From contig CALXCO010000002.1 in the NCBI GenBank assembly GCA_944386805.1, positions 90,533 to 154,532 on the forward strand: a DNA stretch of 64,000 nt, given 5' to 3'. This DNA comes from an uncultured Clostridia bacterium (GTDB lineage Bacteria; Bacillota; Clostridia; Oscillospirales; Ruminococcaceae). The first letter of the stretch is position 1; each line of letters starts with the position of its first letter. Shown here in pieces: positions 34,682 through 43,930 of the stretch. Below the pieces are notes generated by a model. The model was not told where the DNA came from. It did no database searches and was given only the letters and a program-made list of their open reading frames with translations. The translations under genes and the position numbers were made by a program.

Positions 34682-37600
34682 TTAAAAATCCAGATCGTCG
34701 TTATCGCCGTAAGAGTCAGCAAACTCAGAACCAAATTCCGGCTCATTATCATCCAGCATATCCTCGGCAGCACCGGTGGTATAGCCGTCCATTTCGCCAT
34801 CCTCCTGAACCGAGAATGCATCGGGGTCACTGTAGCGGTCGTCTTCCTCAGCCGAACGGAAGGAGACGTCCTCTTCATCCTCAAAGCTCTGTTTGAGATC
34901 GATTTCCTCGCCGGCCTTATCCAGTACCTTGATATCCAGACCCAGCGACTGCAGTTCCTTAACCAGAACCTTGAAGGATTCCGGAACGCCGGACTGCGGA
35001 ATATTATGTCCCTTGACAATAGCTTCGTAGGTCTTAACACGTCCGACAACGTCGTCCGACTTGACCGTCAGAATCTCCTGCAGGGTATAAGCAGCGCCGT
35101 AAGCTTCCAGTGCCCAGACCTCCATCTCACCGAAACGCTGGCCGCCGAACTGAGCTTTACCGCCCAGAGGCTGCTGGGTAACCAGCGAGTACGGACCGGT
35201 CGAACGGGCGTGGATCTTATCGTCGACCAGGTGGTGCAGCTTGAGGTAGTACATGATACCGACGGTAACACGGTTATCAAACTTTTCACCGGTTCGTCCA
35301 TCGTACAGCACCATCTTACCGTCTTCCGGAATGCCGGCTTCACGCTGCATTGCACGGATATCTTCCTCGTGTGCGCCGTCGAATACAGGGGTCATAACCT
35401 TCCAGCCGAGAGCCTTTGCGGCATAGCCGAGGTTGACCTCCAGAACCTGCCCGATGTTCATACGGGAAGGAACGCCCAGCGGGTTCAGAACGATATCCAG
35501 CGGAGTACCATCTTCCAGGAAGGGCATATCCTCCTGCGGCAGGATACGGGAAACGACACCCTTGTTACCATGACGGCCCGCCATCTTGTCGCCGACCGAG
35601 AGTTTTCTTCTCTGGGCAACGTAGCAGCGTACCACCATATTGACGCCTGCGGTCAGCTCATCACTGTTTTCACGGGTGAAGACCTTAACGTCAACGACTG
35701 TACCATAAGCGCCGTGCGGCAGACGCAGCGAGGTATCTCTGACCTCTCTTGCCTTTTCGCCGAAGATTGCGCGGAGCAGTCTTTCTTCTGCGGTCAGTTC
35801 AGTTTCACCCTTCGGGGTAACTTTACCGACCAGCAGGTCACCCGAACGAACCTCAGCACCGATACGGATGATGCCGCGTTCATCGAGGTCTTTCAGCGAA
35901 TCTTCCGAAACGTTGGGAATATCACGGGTGATTTCCTCAGCGCCGAGTTTGGTATCGCGCGCTTCGGTCTCATATTCCTCGATATGAATCGAGGTATAAA
36001 CGTCATCGCGGACCAGTCTTTCGTTAATCAGGACTGCGTCCTCGTAGTTATAACCTTCCCAGGTCATAAAGCCGATCAGGGCGTTCTTGCCCAGCGAGAT
36101 CTCGCCGTTGCAGGTAGCAGGACCGTCAGCGATAACCTGTCCCTTCTTAATCCGTTCACCTTTGGAGACAATCGGACGCTGGTTGACACAGGTCGACTGG
36201 TTGGAGCGTTTGAACTTAAGGATTTCGTATTTATGCAGGCCGCCATTGTCATCACGGATCTGGATTTCGGTTGCGTCAACCCGTTCAACCACGCCGTCTT
36301 CTTTCGCAACGACGCAGACGCCGGAGTCAACAGCTGCCTTGTATTCCATACCGGTCGCAACGATCGGCTGTTCGGTCTTCAGAAGCGGCACGCCCTGACG
36401 CTGCATGTTCGCGCCCATCAGTGCACGGTTCGCGTCATCGTTTTCCAGGAAGGGAATCATTGCCGTAGCGACCGAAACGACCATCTTAGGCGAAACGTCC
36501 ATGTAGTCGGCACGGTCAGCGTCGATTTCCATGATTTCTTCGCGGTAACGGGCGGTGATACGGTCATTGACAAAGTGTCCGTCTTCCGTCAGAGGGGTAT
36601 TTGCTTGTGCGACAACGACCTCATCCTCGACGTCAGCGGTCATATATTCAACTTCATTGGTTACAATACCGGTAGCCTTATCGATCTTGCGGTAAGGTGC
36701 TTCGATAAAGCCGTAGTCGTTAATCCGTGCGAAGGTTGCCAGGTAAGAGATCAGACCGATGTTCGGGCCTTCAGGGGTCTCAATCGGGCACATGCGTCCG
36801 TAATGGGTATAGTGTACGTCACGAACCTCGAAGGATGCACGGTCACGGGACAGACCGCCGGGACCCAGTGCGGACAGACGTCTCTTATGGGTCAGCTCAG
36901 CCAGAGGGTTATTCTGGTCCATGAACTGAGACAGCGGAGAGGAACCGAAGAATTCCTTGACAGCGGCGCTGACCGGACGGATGTTGATCAGGCTCTGGGG
37001 GGAGATACCCTCTGCATCCTGCTGCATCATCGTCATCTTTTCACGGACAACACGTTCCATACGGGTCAGACCGATGCGGAACTGGTTCTGCAGCAGTTCG
37101 CCGACCGGACGGATACGACGGTTGCCCAGATGGTCGATATCATCGACCGTGCCCATGCCATGCGCCAGGCAGTTCATATAGTTGATGGTTGCCAGGATAT
37201 CGTCCTTGATGATATGCTTGGGCACCAGACGGTTGACATTGGCCTTGACCAGCTTTTTCAGCTCTTCGGGGTCTTCGGTCTGGTCCATCAGTTCTTTCAG
37301 GATTTTATAGCGGACCTTTTCATTGATCCCGCATTCCTTTTTGTCCAGATCCGGAATAAAATCGGTAATCTCAACCATACCGTTGGAGATAACCTTGATT
37401 TCGGTCTCGTCATCCACACGGATATAAACGGTATCGACGCCCTTGCGTTCCAGTTCCATTGCCCGTGCGCGGGTCAGCTTTTCACCCTCGTCTGCCAGAA
37501 TCTCACCGGTCGACAGGTCGATGACCGGCTGAGCAAGCACACGGCCCATAATTCTGGGGGTAAGAGCCAGCTTCTTGTTATACTTATAGCGTCCGACCTT

Positions 37601-38503
37601 GGACAGATCATAACGGTGATCGTCAAACAGCAGCGGGACCAGGTGTTTGACAGCGGCTTCCAGAGAAGGCTGCTCACCCGGACGGAGCTTGCGGTAAACT
37701 TCCAGAAGGGCCTCATCGCCAGGGCAAAGATCGCCGGGATGCTCTCTGGATTCAGTCAGATCCTTGGTATTCAGAGTGGTCACGATCGTTTCCTGATCGC
37801 CGAACAGTTCGAGAACTTCGGAAGTCGTTCCCTTCATATCGGTCAGGGCGCAGTGGAAATCTTCCTGCACCTGTTCATAGGTAACGTCGTCGCGGACGCG
37901 CAGCAGCGCACGGATAAAGACAGTGATCGGGAGTTTGCGGTTTTTGTCGATACGGACGTAAAAGACGTCCTGGGAGTCGGTTTCATATTCCAGCCAGGCG
38001 CCGCGGTTGGGGATGACGGTCGAGCGGTACAGCTTTTTACCGGTCTTGTCAAACGCATCATCATAGTACACACCGGGAGAACGAACCAGCTGGGAAACAA
38101 TAACGCGTTCCGCACCATTGATGACAAAGGTACCGCTTTCGGTCATCAGCGGGAAATCGCCCATATAGATTTCCTGTTCCTTAACCTCACCGGTTTCCTT
38201 GTTCAGCAGTCTGGCCCTGACCCGCATCGGGGCCGCGTAGGTTACGTCGCGCTCTTTGCATTCGGTAACGGTATACTTGGGAGTTTCATCGAGGCGGTAG
38301 TCGACAAAATCCAGCACCAGGTTTCCGGTATAGTCGGTGATGGCCGCGATATCACGGAACACCTCTTTTAAGCCTTCTTCGAGAAACCATTTATAGGATT
38401 TAATCTGTACCTCGATCAGATTGGGCATCTCCAGCACTTCGTTGATGTGCGCAAAACTCTTGCGTTCCGTCTTTCCGAGCTGTACAGGCTTGACATTCAC
38501 CAT
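34682..38503 (-). CDS. rpoB: RNA polymerase subunit beta
   Basis: 1273 residues from the ATG at 38503 ([17 protein letters not shown]), chosen because it matches the clostridial N-terminus NLIEVQ spacing and has GGAGTG upstream; ATG 38524 and GTG 38566 would add residues without a ribosome site. The rifampicin region reads [22 protein letters not shown] with usual sensitive residues. The last ~60 residues are very acidic ([20 protein letters not shown]), longer than in many relatives. rplJL are not upstream in this genome segment. Confidence 0.97.
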   Translation of the reverse strand: MVNVKPVQLGKTERKSFAHINEVLEMPNLIEVQIKSYKWFLEEGLKEVFRDIAAITDYTGNLVLDFVDYRLDETPKYTVTECKERDVTYAAPMRVRARLLNKETGEVKEQEIYMGDFPLMTESGTFVINGAERVIVSQLVRSPGVYYDDAFDKTGKKLYRSTVIPNRGAWLEYETDSQDVFYVRIDKNRKLPITVFIRALLRVRDDVTYEQVQEDFHCALTDMKGTTSEVLELFGDQETIVTTLNTKDLTESREHPGDLCPGDEALLEVYRKLRPGEQPSLEAAVKHLVPLLFDDHRYDLSKVGRYKYNKKLALTPRIMGRVLAQPVIDLSTGEILADEGEKLTRARAMELERKGVDTVYIRVDDETEIKVISNGMVEITDFIPDLDKKECGINEKVRYKILKELMDQTEDPEELKKLVKANVNRLVPKHIIKDDILATINYMNCLAHGMGTVDDIDHLGNRRIRPVGELLQNQFRIGLTRMERVVREKMTMMQQDAEGISPQSLINIRPVSAAVKEFFGSSPLSQFMDQNNPLAELTHKRRLSALGPGGLSRDRASFEVRDVHYTHYGRMCPIETPEGPNIGLISYLATFARINDYGFIEAPYRKIDKATGIVTNEVEYMTADVEDEVVVAQANTPLTEDGHFVNDRITARYREEIMEIDADRADYMDVSPKMVVSVATAMIPFLENDDANRALMGANMQRQGVPLLKTEQPIVATGMEYKAAVDSGVCVVAKEDGVVERVDATEIQIRDDNGGLHKYEILKFKRSNQSTCVNQRPIVSKGERIKKGQVIADGPATCNGEISLGKNALIGFMTWEGYNYEDAVLINERLVRDDVYTSIHIEEYETEARDTKLGAEEITRDIPNVSEDSLKDLDERGIIRIGAEVRSGDLLVGKVTPKGETELTAEERLLRAIFGEKAREVRDTSLRLPHGAYGTVVDVKVFTRENSDELTAGVNMVVRCYVAQRRKLSVGDKMAGRHGNKGVVSRILPQEDMPFLEDGTPLDIVLNPLGVPSRMNIGQVLEVNLGYAAKALGWKVMTPVFDGAHEEDIRAMQREAGIPEDGKMVLYDGRTGEKFDNRVTVGIMYYLKLHHLVDDKIHARSTGPYSLVTQQPLGGKAQFGGQRFGEMEVWALEAYGAAYTLQEILTVKSDDVVGRVKTYEAIVKGHNIPQSGVPESFKVLVKELQSLGLDIKVLDKAGEEIDLKQSFEDEEDVSFRSAEEDDRYSDPDAFSVQEDGEMDGYTTGAAEDMLDDNEPEFGSEFADSYGDNDDLDF

Positions 38504-38610
38504 AGGCTTGATCACTCCATTCATCTGACTTGAGCGCACAAACCCCCTACCCCGATTCTTTCCCACAAAAATCGAAGAGAGGATGCACGCATATAAATGA
38601 CCTTGTGCAA

Positions 38611-38638
38611 ACTATACAAATTTCTTCCCAAAAGTCAA
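38611..38638 (-). promoter_or_regulatory. Sigma-A promoter of rpoBC
   Basis: Minus strand TTGACT and TATAGT with a 16-bp spacer, ~110 bp before the chosen rpoB start. Confidence 0.65.
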
Positions 38639-38731
38639 GTGTATATTTGCACAAAATAACATGAAAAAATGTGGCCAATTTACCAATCTTGAGGGTATAA
38701 AGACACACATATCCATTCTGATACATTTTAT

Positions 38732-38746
38732 AAGTGTACTACACTT
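38732..38746. promoter_or_regulatory. Palindrome 1 in the rpoB-mntP region
   Basis: AAGTGTA-C-TACACTT, perfect. Lies between the divergent rpoB and mntP genes; no gene in the 38504-38865 interval. Confidence 0.5.
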
Positions 38747-38827
38747 GCAAAATATTGTCAAGCCCTTTTGTAAAAAAACTTTTTCATTTTGGAAAATCCG
38801 CAGGATTTATCCTCCCTCATCCGAATA

Positions 38828-38842
38828 TGATACACTGTATCA
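38828..38842. promoter_or_regulatory. Palindrome 2, just upstream of mntP
   Basis: TGATACA-C-TGTATCA, perfect, 23 bp before the mntP start and overlapping a TATGAT -10-like hexamer. Good position for a repressor site. Confidence 0.5.
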
Positions 38843-38865
38843 ATCCAAAGCCGGGAGGAACTGCC

Positions 38866-39447
38866 ATGTCGATGCTGGAACTGCTCATCATTGCCATCGG
38901 TCTTTCGATGGACGCCTTTGCCGTTGCCGTCTGTAAGGGACTGTCCGTTTCTGCCGCCAGCCGCAGCGCCGGTCATTCGGTCCGTCCCGGGCAGATGGTC
39001 ATTATTGGCGGCTGGTTCGGCTTTTTTCAGGGACTGATGCCGTTGGCCGGCTTTTTGCTCGGCGCACGGTTTGAAAAGCAAATTGCCGCATTTGATCATT
39101 GGATTGCCTTTGTCCTGCTGGGGCTGATTGGGGCGCAGATGCTGCGGGAAGGACTGTCCGGCGAAACCGAAAAAACTGACAGCTCCATTTCTCCGGCAAG
39201 TATGTTCCCTCTGGCTGTCGCAACCAGCATCGATGCACTGGCGGTCGGGGTCACCTTTGCATTTTTGCAGGTAGAAATCCTGCCAGCCGTGACGCTGATC
39301 GGAGTGGTCACCTTTTTGCTGTCGATGGCCGGAGTCAAAGCCGGCAGTATCTTCGGCATCCGGTACAAATCACGTGCGGAGATTGCGGGCGGCGGCATCC
39401 TGATTCTGATGGGAGCAAAAATCCTGATTGAACACCTTTTTCTGTAA
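38866..39447 (+). CDS. mntP: Manganese efflux pump MntP
   Basis: 193-residue, six-helix membrane protein of the YebN/MntP family. Two related halves each contain the family motif with acidic residues: GLSMDAFAVAVCKG near the N-terminus and ATSIDALAVGVTFAF near residue 122. MntP exports Mn2+. Start at 38866 after GGGAGGAA. Confidence 0.9.
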   Translation: MSMLELLIIAIGLSMDAFAVAVCKGLSVSAASRSAGHSVRPGQMVIIGGWFGFFQGLMPLAGFLLGARFEKQIAAFDHWIAFVLLGLIGAQMLREGLSGETEKTDSSISPASMFPLAVATSIDALAVGVTFAFLQVEILPAVTLIGVVTFLLSMAGVKAGSIFGIRYKSRAEIAGGGILILMGAKILIEHLFL

Positions 39448-39497
39448 TTTACATAAAACGGGCCGAGATACTTTGTCACGCATCTCGGCCCGTATGT

Positions 39498-40142
39498 TTA
39501 ATGATTATGATTCTGCTCTTCCCGGAAAACCAGCCAGGAATACACACTGCTCACGATTGCGCCTGCCAACAGCACACCGATACCGATGAGGGACGCCCAT
39601 CCGTGGAAAAAGCTGGATACCACCATCATAATACCGGACAGGACTAAGACATATCCACCGACCCGATGGGTCTTTTTCCAGACCGTCTCACTTGCCAGTG
39701 TCCATGGCGTCCGGATACCAAAGGTATAGTTGGGACGGATACGGGGCATATAATTACCCAGCAGGATAAAGATCACCCCCATCGCCAGCATCAAAATGGT
39801 GCTGACCGGCAGCTCAATTCCCATCGCCGCAAGGATGCACATCCAGACCAGGCCGATCATAAAAAATACCATCAGAGCTGCAAATGGCTGATAGACATTT
39901 TTATGCTTGGCGAAGTTTTCCTTCCGGGGGTCGATTTTCGGAATCACGGCAAACAGTGCCAGCATTCCGAGCGGCAAAAGGTTAAGCAGAAACAGGGTTG
40001 TTTTCGGACCCCAGCCATCAATTTCTCCGGCAGCATTCCAGTGAATCGGAATGGACTCCGGCAGCGATGGATAAAGCACCATCTGTACGATAAACGAAAT
40101 CAGACAGGCTCCCAACAGCAGAAAAACAGCCTTTTTACTCAT
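39498..40142 (-). CDS. SdpI family membrane protein (immunity/sensor)
   Basis: 214 residues, six predicted membrane segments. N-terminal DUF1648 part with PESIPIHWNAAGEIDGWGPK, and C-terminal SdpI motif GNYMPRIRPNYTFGIRTPWTL followed by WKKTHRVGG. In Bacillus subtilis SdpI protects against the SdpC toxin and titrates SdpR. No sdpABC is present, so this is an orphan pair, common in Firmicutes. Overlaps the regulator gene by 8 bp. Confidence 0.88.
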   Translation of the reverse strand: MSKKAVFLLLGACLISFIVQMVLYPSLPESIPIHWNAAGEIDGWGPKTTLFLLNLLPLGMLALFAVIPKIDPRKENFAKHKNVYQPFAALMVFFMIGLVWMCILAAMGIELPVSTILMLAMGVIFILLGNYMPRIRPNYTFGIRTPWTLASETVWKKTHRVGGYVLVLSGIMMVVSSFFHGWASLIGIGVLLAGAIVSSVYSWLVFREEQNHNH

Positions 40143-40422
40143 CCAGCTTCCCTCCTTTTTCGCTTTTCAGCAATCCACAGTCATAAAACCACTGAATCAC
40201 CTGTTCCATCACCGTCGTATTGAGGCTGTAACGGATAAACTGTCCTTCCCGCTCGTCGTCAATCAAACCGGCGGATTTCAGGATATTCAGGTGATGGCTG
40301 ATTGAGGGACGGGTCATGTCAAACCGGTCAGCAATCTCACCAGCCGTCAGGTCCTGCTGACCCAGCATCCGCAGGATTTCCCGTCTTGTCGGGTCAGCCA
40401 GCGCACGGAACGCATCTCCCAT
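40135..40422 (-). CDS. ArsR/SdpR-family transcriptional repressor
   Basis: 95-residue winged helix: ALADPTRREILRML, then recognition helix region MTRPSISHHLNILKSAGLI. No metal-binding cysteine motif, as in SdpR autorepressors. The ATG at 40422 is chosen because GGAGG is eight bases upstream; the GTG nine bases earlier overlaps that site. Partner of the SdpI protein. Confidence 0.88.
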   Translation of the reverse strand: MGDAFRALADPTRREILRMLGQQDLTAGEIADRFDMTRPSISHHLNILKSAGLIDDEREGQFIRYSLNTTVMEQVIQWFYDCGLLKSEKGGKLDE

Positions 40423-40439
40423 ATGCCTCACCTCCGAAG

Positions 40440-40463
40440 ATATTTAGAAACTTTTCTAAATAT
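40440..40463. promoter_or_regulatory. Operator palindrome of the sdpRI-like operon
   Basis: ATATTTAGAAA-CT-TTTCTAAATAT, perfect 11-bp arms, just downstream of the -10 box; expected autorepression site. Confidence 0.75.
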
Positions 40464-40492
40464 ATTATAGCATTTTTCCATTCATTCGTCAA
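40464..40492 (-). promoter_or_regulatory. Sigma-A promoter of the sdpRI-like operon
   Basis: Minus strand TTGACG and TATAAT, spacer 17 bp. Confidence 0.8.
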
Positions 40493-40547
40493 CAAAAAAG
40501 AGAGCCTGTGCAGCACACAGACTCTCCCTATTTACATGCTTCAGCTA

Positions 40548-41993
40548 TCAGCAGCGAACCGTTGCAGTGCTCTCGCACTCATCCTCGCCGCAGTCGCCGC
40601 AGCTCTCCGACGAACCGTCGTCCAGTCCCTGAGCAGCCAGCGCAGCTTTAATCATAATCGCACATTCCAGCCGTTTTTTCTCAAACTCACAGCTGAGCTT
40701 AAAGGGCTTCAGGACATCTCCGGCATACTCCAGATTGTTGGCATTGCAGCCACCCGAACAGTAGAATTTTGCCCAGCAATCCTTGCATCCCTCTTTGGAG
40801 TAGACATTGGCTCTTGCAAAATACTCCTTCATCTTGGTATCAAATCCAGCCGGGTCATAGACGCTGCCCATCTTCCATTCATCCTTGCCGACGAACTGAT
40901 GGCAGGGATAAACGTCACCGTCAGCAGAAACTGCAACATATTCGTTGCCGCATCCGCAGCCACGCAGCCGTTTGATTGCGCAGGGTCCCTGATCGAGGTC
41001 GATCATAAAGTGGAAGTAGTTAAAGAACTTGCCAGCCTTACGATATTCGATGATCTTTTTGGCGAGACGCTCATATTCAGCCGATACAGCCGGGATATGC
41101 TCCTCACGCAGCGCATATTCAACCGACGGGTCGGTCACGACCGGTTCCATTGAAATCTGGTCAAAGCCGAGGTCGTCATAATAATGTAGCACGTCGTTAG
41201 CAAAATCGAGGTTCTTATTGGTAAAGGTACCACGGACATAGTATTCCTTCGTACCGCGTGCCTTGACAAACTTCTGGAATTTTGGAACAATCGAATCATA
41301 GGAACCGCTTCCGTCGGCACGAACGCGGAAATAGTCGTTGACCGATTTACGGCCGTCCAACGAGAGAACAACATTGTGCATCTCTTTGTTCATATACTCG
41401 ATCTTGTCGTCAGTCAGCTGGACACCGTTGGTGGTGACGGTAAACAGGAAATGCTTGTCGTGCAGCTTTTCCTGTTCTCTGGCGTAAGCGACCGTCTGCT
41501 TGACGACCTCCCAGTTCATCAGCGGTTCACCGCCGAAGAAGTCGAGGTTCAGATTGCGACGTTTGCCGGACTTTTCGATCAGGAAATCGATGGCTTTCTT
41601 GGCAGTCTCCAGGCTCATCATTGCCCGGTGTCCGCCATAGTCGCCGGTGCTTGCAAAGCAATATTTGCATCTGAGCTGGCAGTCCTGCGCGACCAGCAGG
41701 CACATTGCCTTGACCGGAGAAGAGACCATCCGGTCGGCAAACTGGGCATAATCATCTTCCGAGAACAGAATTCCGTCGGTGTACATGCTGTACAGTTCGT
41801 CATAGGCCTCGTTCAGCTGGCTTTCGGAGAACTCACCGGACAGCTTGTCCAGAATCTCACGCGGGCATTTTTCAGCCATCGGCGGGGTAATATAATCCAG
41901 CAGCCGGTACGCGGCATCGTCCACAACCGAAACACCGCCGCTGTGGACATCCAGAACAATGTTAAAGCCGTTAAGGCTGTACTTATGAATCAT
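40548..41993 (-). CDS. scfB: Radical SAM/SPASM SCIFF maturase (thioether forming)
   Basis: 481 residues. Radical SAM motif CQLRCKYC (C-x3-C-x2-C) near residues 108-115, followed by FFGGEPLMNW. SPASM-type cysteines include CGCGNEYVAVSADGDVYPC and CKDCWAKFYCSGGCNAN. The enzyme uses S-adenosylmethionine to make Cys-Thr thioether links in the SCIFF precursor encoded upstream. The last ~25 residues add a Cys/Glu-rich tail (ESCGDCGEDEC). ATG at 41993 has AAAGGAG; upstream extension runs into hairpins. Confidence 0.95.
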   Translation of the reverse strand: MIHKYSLNGFNIVLDVHSGGVSVVDDAAYRLLDYITPPMAEKCPREILDKLSGEFSESQLNEAYDELYSMYTDGILFSEDDYAQFADRMVSSPVKAMCLLVAQDCQLRCKYCFASTGDYGGHRAMMSLETAKKAIDFLIEKSGKRRNLNLDFFGGEPLMNWEVVKQTVAYAREQEKLHDKHFLFTVTTNGVQLTDDKIEYMNKEMHNVVLSLDGRKSVNDYFRVRADGSGSYDSIVPKFQKFVKARGTKEYYVRGTFTNKNLDFANDVLHYYDDLGFDQISMEPVVTDPSVEYALREEHIPAVSAEYERLAKKIIEYRKAGKFFNYFHFMIDLDQGPCAIKRLRGCGCGNEYVAVSADGDVYPCHQFVGKDEWKMGSVYDPAGFDTKMKEYFARANVYSKEGCKDCWAKFYCSGGCNANNLEYAGDVLKPFKLSCEFEKKRLECAIMIKAALAAQGLDDGSSESCGDCGEDECESTATVRC

Positions 41994-42033
41994 GAAGGCA
42001 ACTCCTTTATTGGTTGGGCAATTTTTATCTGAA

Positions 42034-42047
42034 CGCGGGAACCCGCG
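42034..42047. promoter_or_regulatory. Hairpin upstream of scfB
   Basis: CGCGGG-AA-CCCGCG, one of three strong hairpins in the scfA-scfB spacer. Confidence 0.5.
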
Positions 42048-42057
42048 CGAATACAAA

Positions 42058-42081
42058 CGAAAACCCCGCCTTGGGGCGGGG
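42058..42081 (-). terminator. Partial terminator between scfA and scfB
   Basis: CCCCGCC-TTGG-GGCGGGG followed on the minus strand by TTTTCGTTT. It would lower maturase expression relative to the precursor peptide. A third palindrome, GGTGCCGGCACC, lies at 42097-42108. Confidence 0.7.
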
Positions 42082-42130
42082 CCTGTTTCACCATCTGGTG
42101 CCGGCACCGTATCAGATGCCGTAAGGATGA

Positions 42131-42277
42131 TTATTTATCCTCGTGTTCGCACTTCTGGTTTGCAACGGTGCAGGAAGTCTTGCATGCAGACTGGCAGGAA
42201 GCCTGGCACTCGCCGCAGCCGCCTTTAGCAGCGGACTCTTTCAGATTGCTTTTGTTGAGAGACTGAACGTGTTTCAT
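42131..42277 (-). CDS. scfA: SCIFF ranthipeptide precursor (six cysteines in forty-five)
   Basis: 48-residue peptide with leader MKHVQSLNKSNLKESAAK and a core with six cysteines at 21, 24, 28, 32, 36 and 43, the defining SCIFF pattern and almost universal in Clostridia. Thr37 next to Cys36 and the other Ser/Thr are candidate thioether acceptors. AAAGGAG precedes the ATG. Transcribed just before scfB. Function of the mature peptide is unsettled (quorum or stress signalling has been proposed). Confidence 0.96.
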   Translation of the reverse strand: MKHVQSLNKSNLKESAAKGGCGECQASCQSACKTSCTVANQKCEHEDK

Positions 42278-42335
42278 AAAAACGCTCCTTTACTATGTAT
42301 TTGGGTTTATCCCCTGTCCTGTACCGGGCAGGGAC

Positions 42336-42758
42336 TTACAACGGCCTTCTGCGGGGTTTTACCCGTGATCTGGCCTTTCCCGGCTTGAATTTAGCCCTTT
42401 TTCCACACACCATTCCGGCGCCGGCCGCCCCCGTCAGCAGCAGTACACCACCCCGCAGCAGCTCACCCACACCCGGACTTCGCAGCAGCAAAAGTGATAG
42501 TCCCCACAGCAAAAAAGCGGCAATGATTCCACACAGTCCTTTTCTCTCTACGGCAAAACCGCTCCCGAAACTTCCGGCAGCAAGCCCGCCGCAGCAGACC
42601 GGAATCCATACCAGCATCGGATAACTGGACAGCGCCATCTCCAGTTTAACCGCAAACAGTGCCGCCAGCAGCATCATCACCGCTGTAACCGCACTGCCTG
42701 CCAGCAAACCGATGGCAATAGGAAAAAGATATCCCTTGACCGACTCATTCGACGGCAT
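42336..42758 (-). CDS. TIGR04086-like small membrane protein
   Basis: 140 residues, four hydrophobic segments, short basic C-terminal tail (KRAKFKPGKARSRVKPRRRPL core). Matches the TIGR04086 type that accompanies yajC and SCIFF genes in Clostridia. Function unknown. Confidence 0.78.
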   Translation of the reverse strand: MPSNESVKGYLFPIAIGLLAGSAVTAVMMLLAALFAVKLEMALSSYPMLVWIPVCCGGLAAGSFGSGFAVERKGLCGIIAAFLLWGLSLLLLRSPGVGELLRGGVLLLTGAAGAGMVCGKRAKFKPGKARSRVKPRRRPL

Positions 42759-42809
42759 TTTACCACCCCTTTTTCACGGATGGTAAACAATATGCGCCAA
42801 ACTTTAAAA

Positions 42810-43139
42810 TCAGACGTCGTCGTGGATGGTTTCGCAGGACTGAACAGCCCAGCGTTTAATGCGAATCTTGGTGTTGTTGCTGCCGGTTTCGATCAGCAGG
42901 GTATCCTCACGCAGAGAGACAACACGTCCGACAATACCGCCGGCGGTCACAATCTCATCGCCGACCTGCAGGTTATTGCGCATTTTGGCGACTTCTTTTT
43001 CTTTCTTTTTCTGAGGACGAATCAGGATAAAGTACATGACGACGATGACCAGCACCAGCGGCAGCATGGAAACGACAAGAGACAGTACGCCGGCCTGATC
43101 CGTTGTAGCAGAAGCCGTCATCAAAGCGGTAGAAATCAT
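42810..43139 (-). CDS. yajC: Preprotein translocase subunit YajC
   Basis: 109 residues with one membrane segment (LVVSMLPLVLVIVVMYFILIRPQKKKEKE core) and the diagnostic VGDEIVTAGGIVGRV. Auxiliary subunit of SecDF. Start at 43139 with GGAGG. secDF is not adjacent. Confidence 0.93.
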   Translation of the reverse strand: MISTALMTASATTDQAGVLSLVVSMLPLVLVIVVMYFILIRPQKKKEKEVAKMRNNLQVGDEIVTAGGIVGRVVSLREDTLLIETGSNNTKIRIKRWAVQSCETIHDDV

Positions 43140-43275
43140 AATTTTCCTCCAAAGTAATGAGTATTCAGGCACATCGGCGCCTGTATCAACCTATATTATA
43201 CATGACAAAAAGCGGATTCGCAAGGGGGAACATCGTATTTTCAAAAGGTTTTAACAAAATTTCCGGCATTTTCGG

Positions 43276-43917
43276 TCATTTACTGCCTTCCACCTGGGCC
43301 GACGGACAGAATCCCGTCATCGGGCATTTATCACACCAGGCCTTGCGCGCAGTACAGATTTCCCGTCCGAACAGCACCAGACGATGGCAGAAAGCGCCGC
43401 CTTCTTCCGGCGGAATCACCTGCCAGAGCTGCTGTTCCACCTTATAAGGGTCTTTTCCTTCCGACAGTCCCAACCGGCCGCAGATACGGATACAGTGGGT
43501 ATCGGTAACAATACAAGGCTTTCCAAAGACATCTCCCAACACGAGATTGGCTGTTTTGCGTCCGATACCGGGCAGGGAGGTCAGTCCTTCCATTGTATCC
43601 GGCAGTTGACCGCCCCATTTTTCAATCAGCTCATTGCACAGTGCCTTGATATCCCGTGCTTTGGTGTGAAACAGTCCGCAGGGACGGATAATCTCTTCCA
43701 GATCTTCGATCGGAGCCGCCGCCAGCGATTCCAGCGTCGGATATTTGCGGTAAAGCTCGTCGGTGACAATATTGACCCGTTTGTCGGTACACTGCGCTGA
43801 CAGCCGGGTCGAAATCAGCAGTTCATACGGCTTTTCGTAGGTCAGTGAACATACTGCATCCGGGTACAATTTTTTGAGCGCATCAATCGCCATCAGCGCC
43901 TGTTTTTTTCTGTCCAT
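43276..43917 (-). CDS. nth: Endonuclease III (base-excision DNA glycosylase/AP lyase)
   Basis: 213 residues. Helix-hairpin-helix LPGIGRKTANLVL with catalytic Lys in GRKTA, catalytic Asp in VTDTHCIRI, and 4Fe-4S ligands CTARKAWCDKCPMTGFC (C-x6-C-x2-C-x5-C). Removes oxidised pyrimidines. The ATG at 43917 is six bases after GGAGGA; the ATG at 43923 is too close. Confidence 0.96.
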   Translation of the reverse strand: MDRKKQALMAIDALKKLYPDAVCSLTYEKPYELLISTRLSAQCTDKRVNIVTDELYRKYPTLESLAAAPIEDLEEIIRPCGLFHTKARDIKALCNELIEKWGGQLPDTMEGLTSLPGIGRKTANLVLGDVFGKPCIVTDTHCIRICGRLGLSEGKDPYKVEQQLWQVIPPEEGGAFCHRLVLFGREICTARKAWCDKCPMTGFCPSAQVEGSK

Positions 43918-43930
43918 CTTCATTCCTCCA

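Noticed and set aside
35006..38371. Long plus-strand open frame opposite rpoB (and similar ones opposite rpoC, fusA and the flavoenzyme gene)
   Set aside because: Created by codon bias of the strongly conserved minus-strand genes; no recognisable domains or ribosome sites.
38504..38566. Longer rpoB N-terminus from GTG 38566 or ATG 38524
   Set aside because: No ribosome site and no match to the usual RpoB start.
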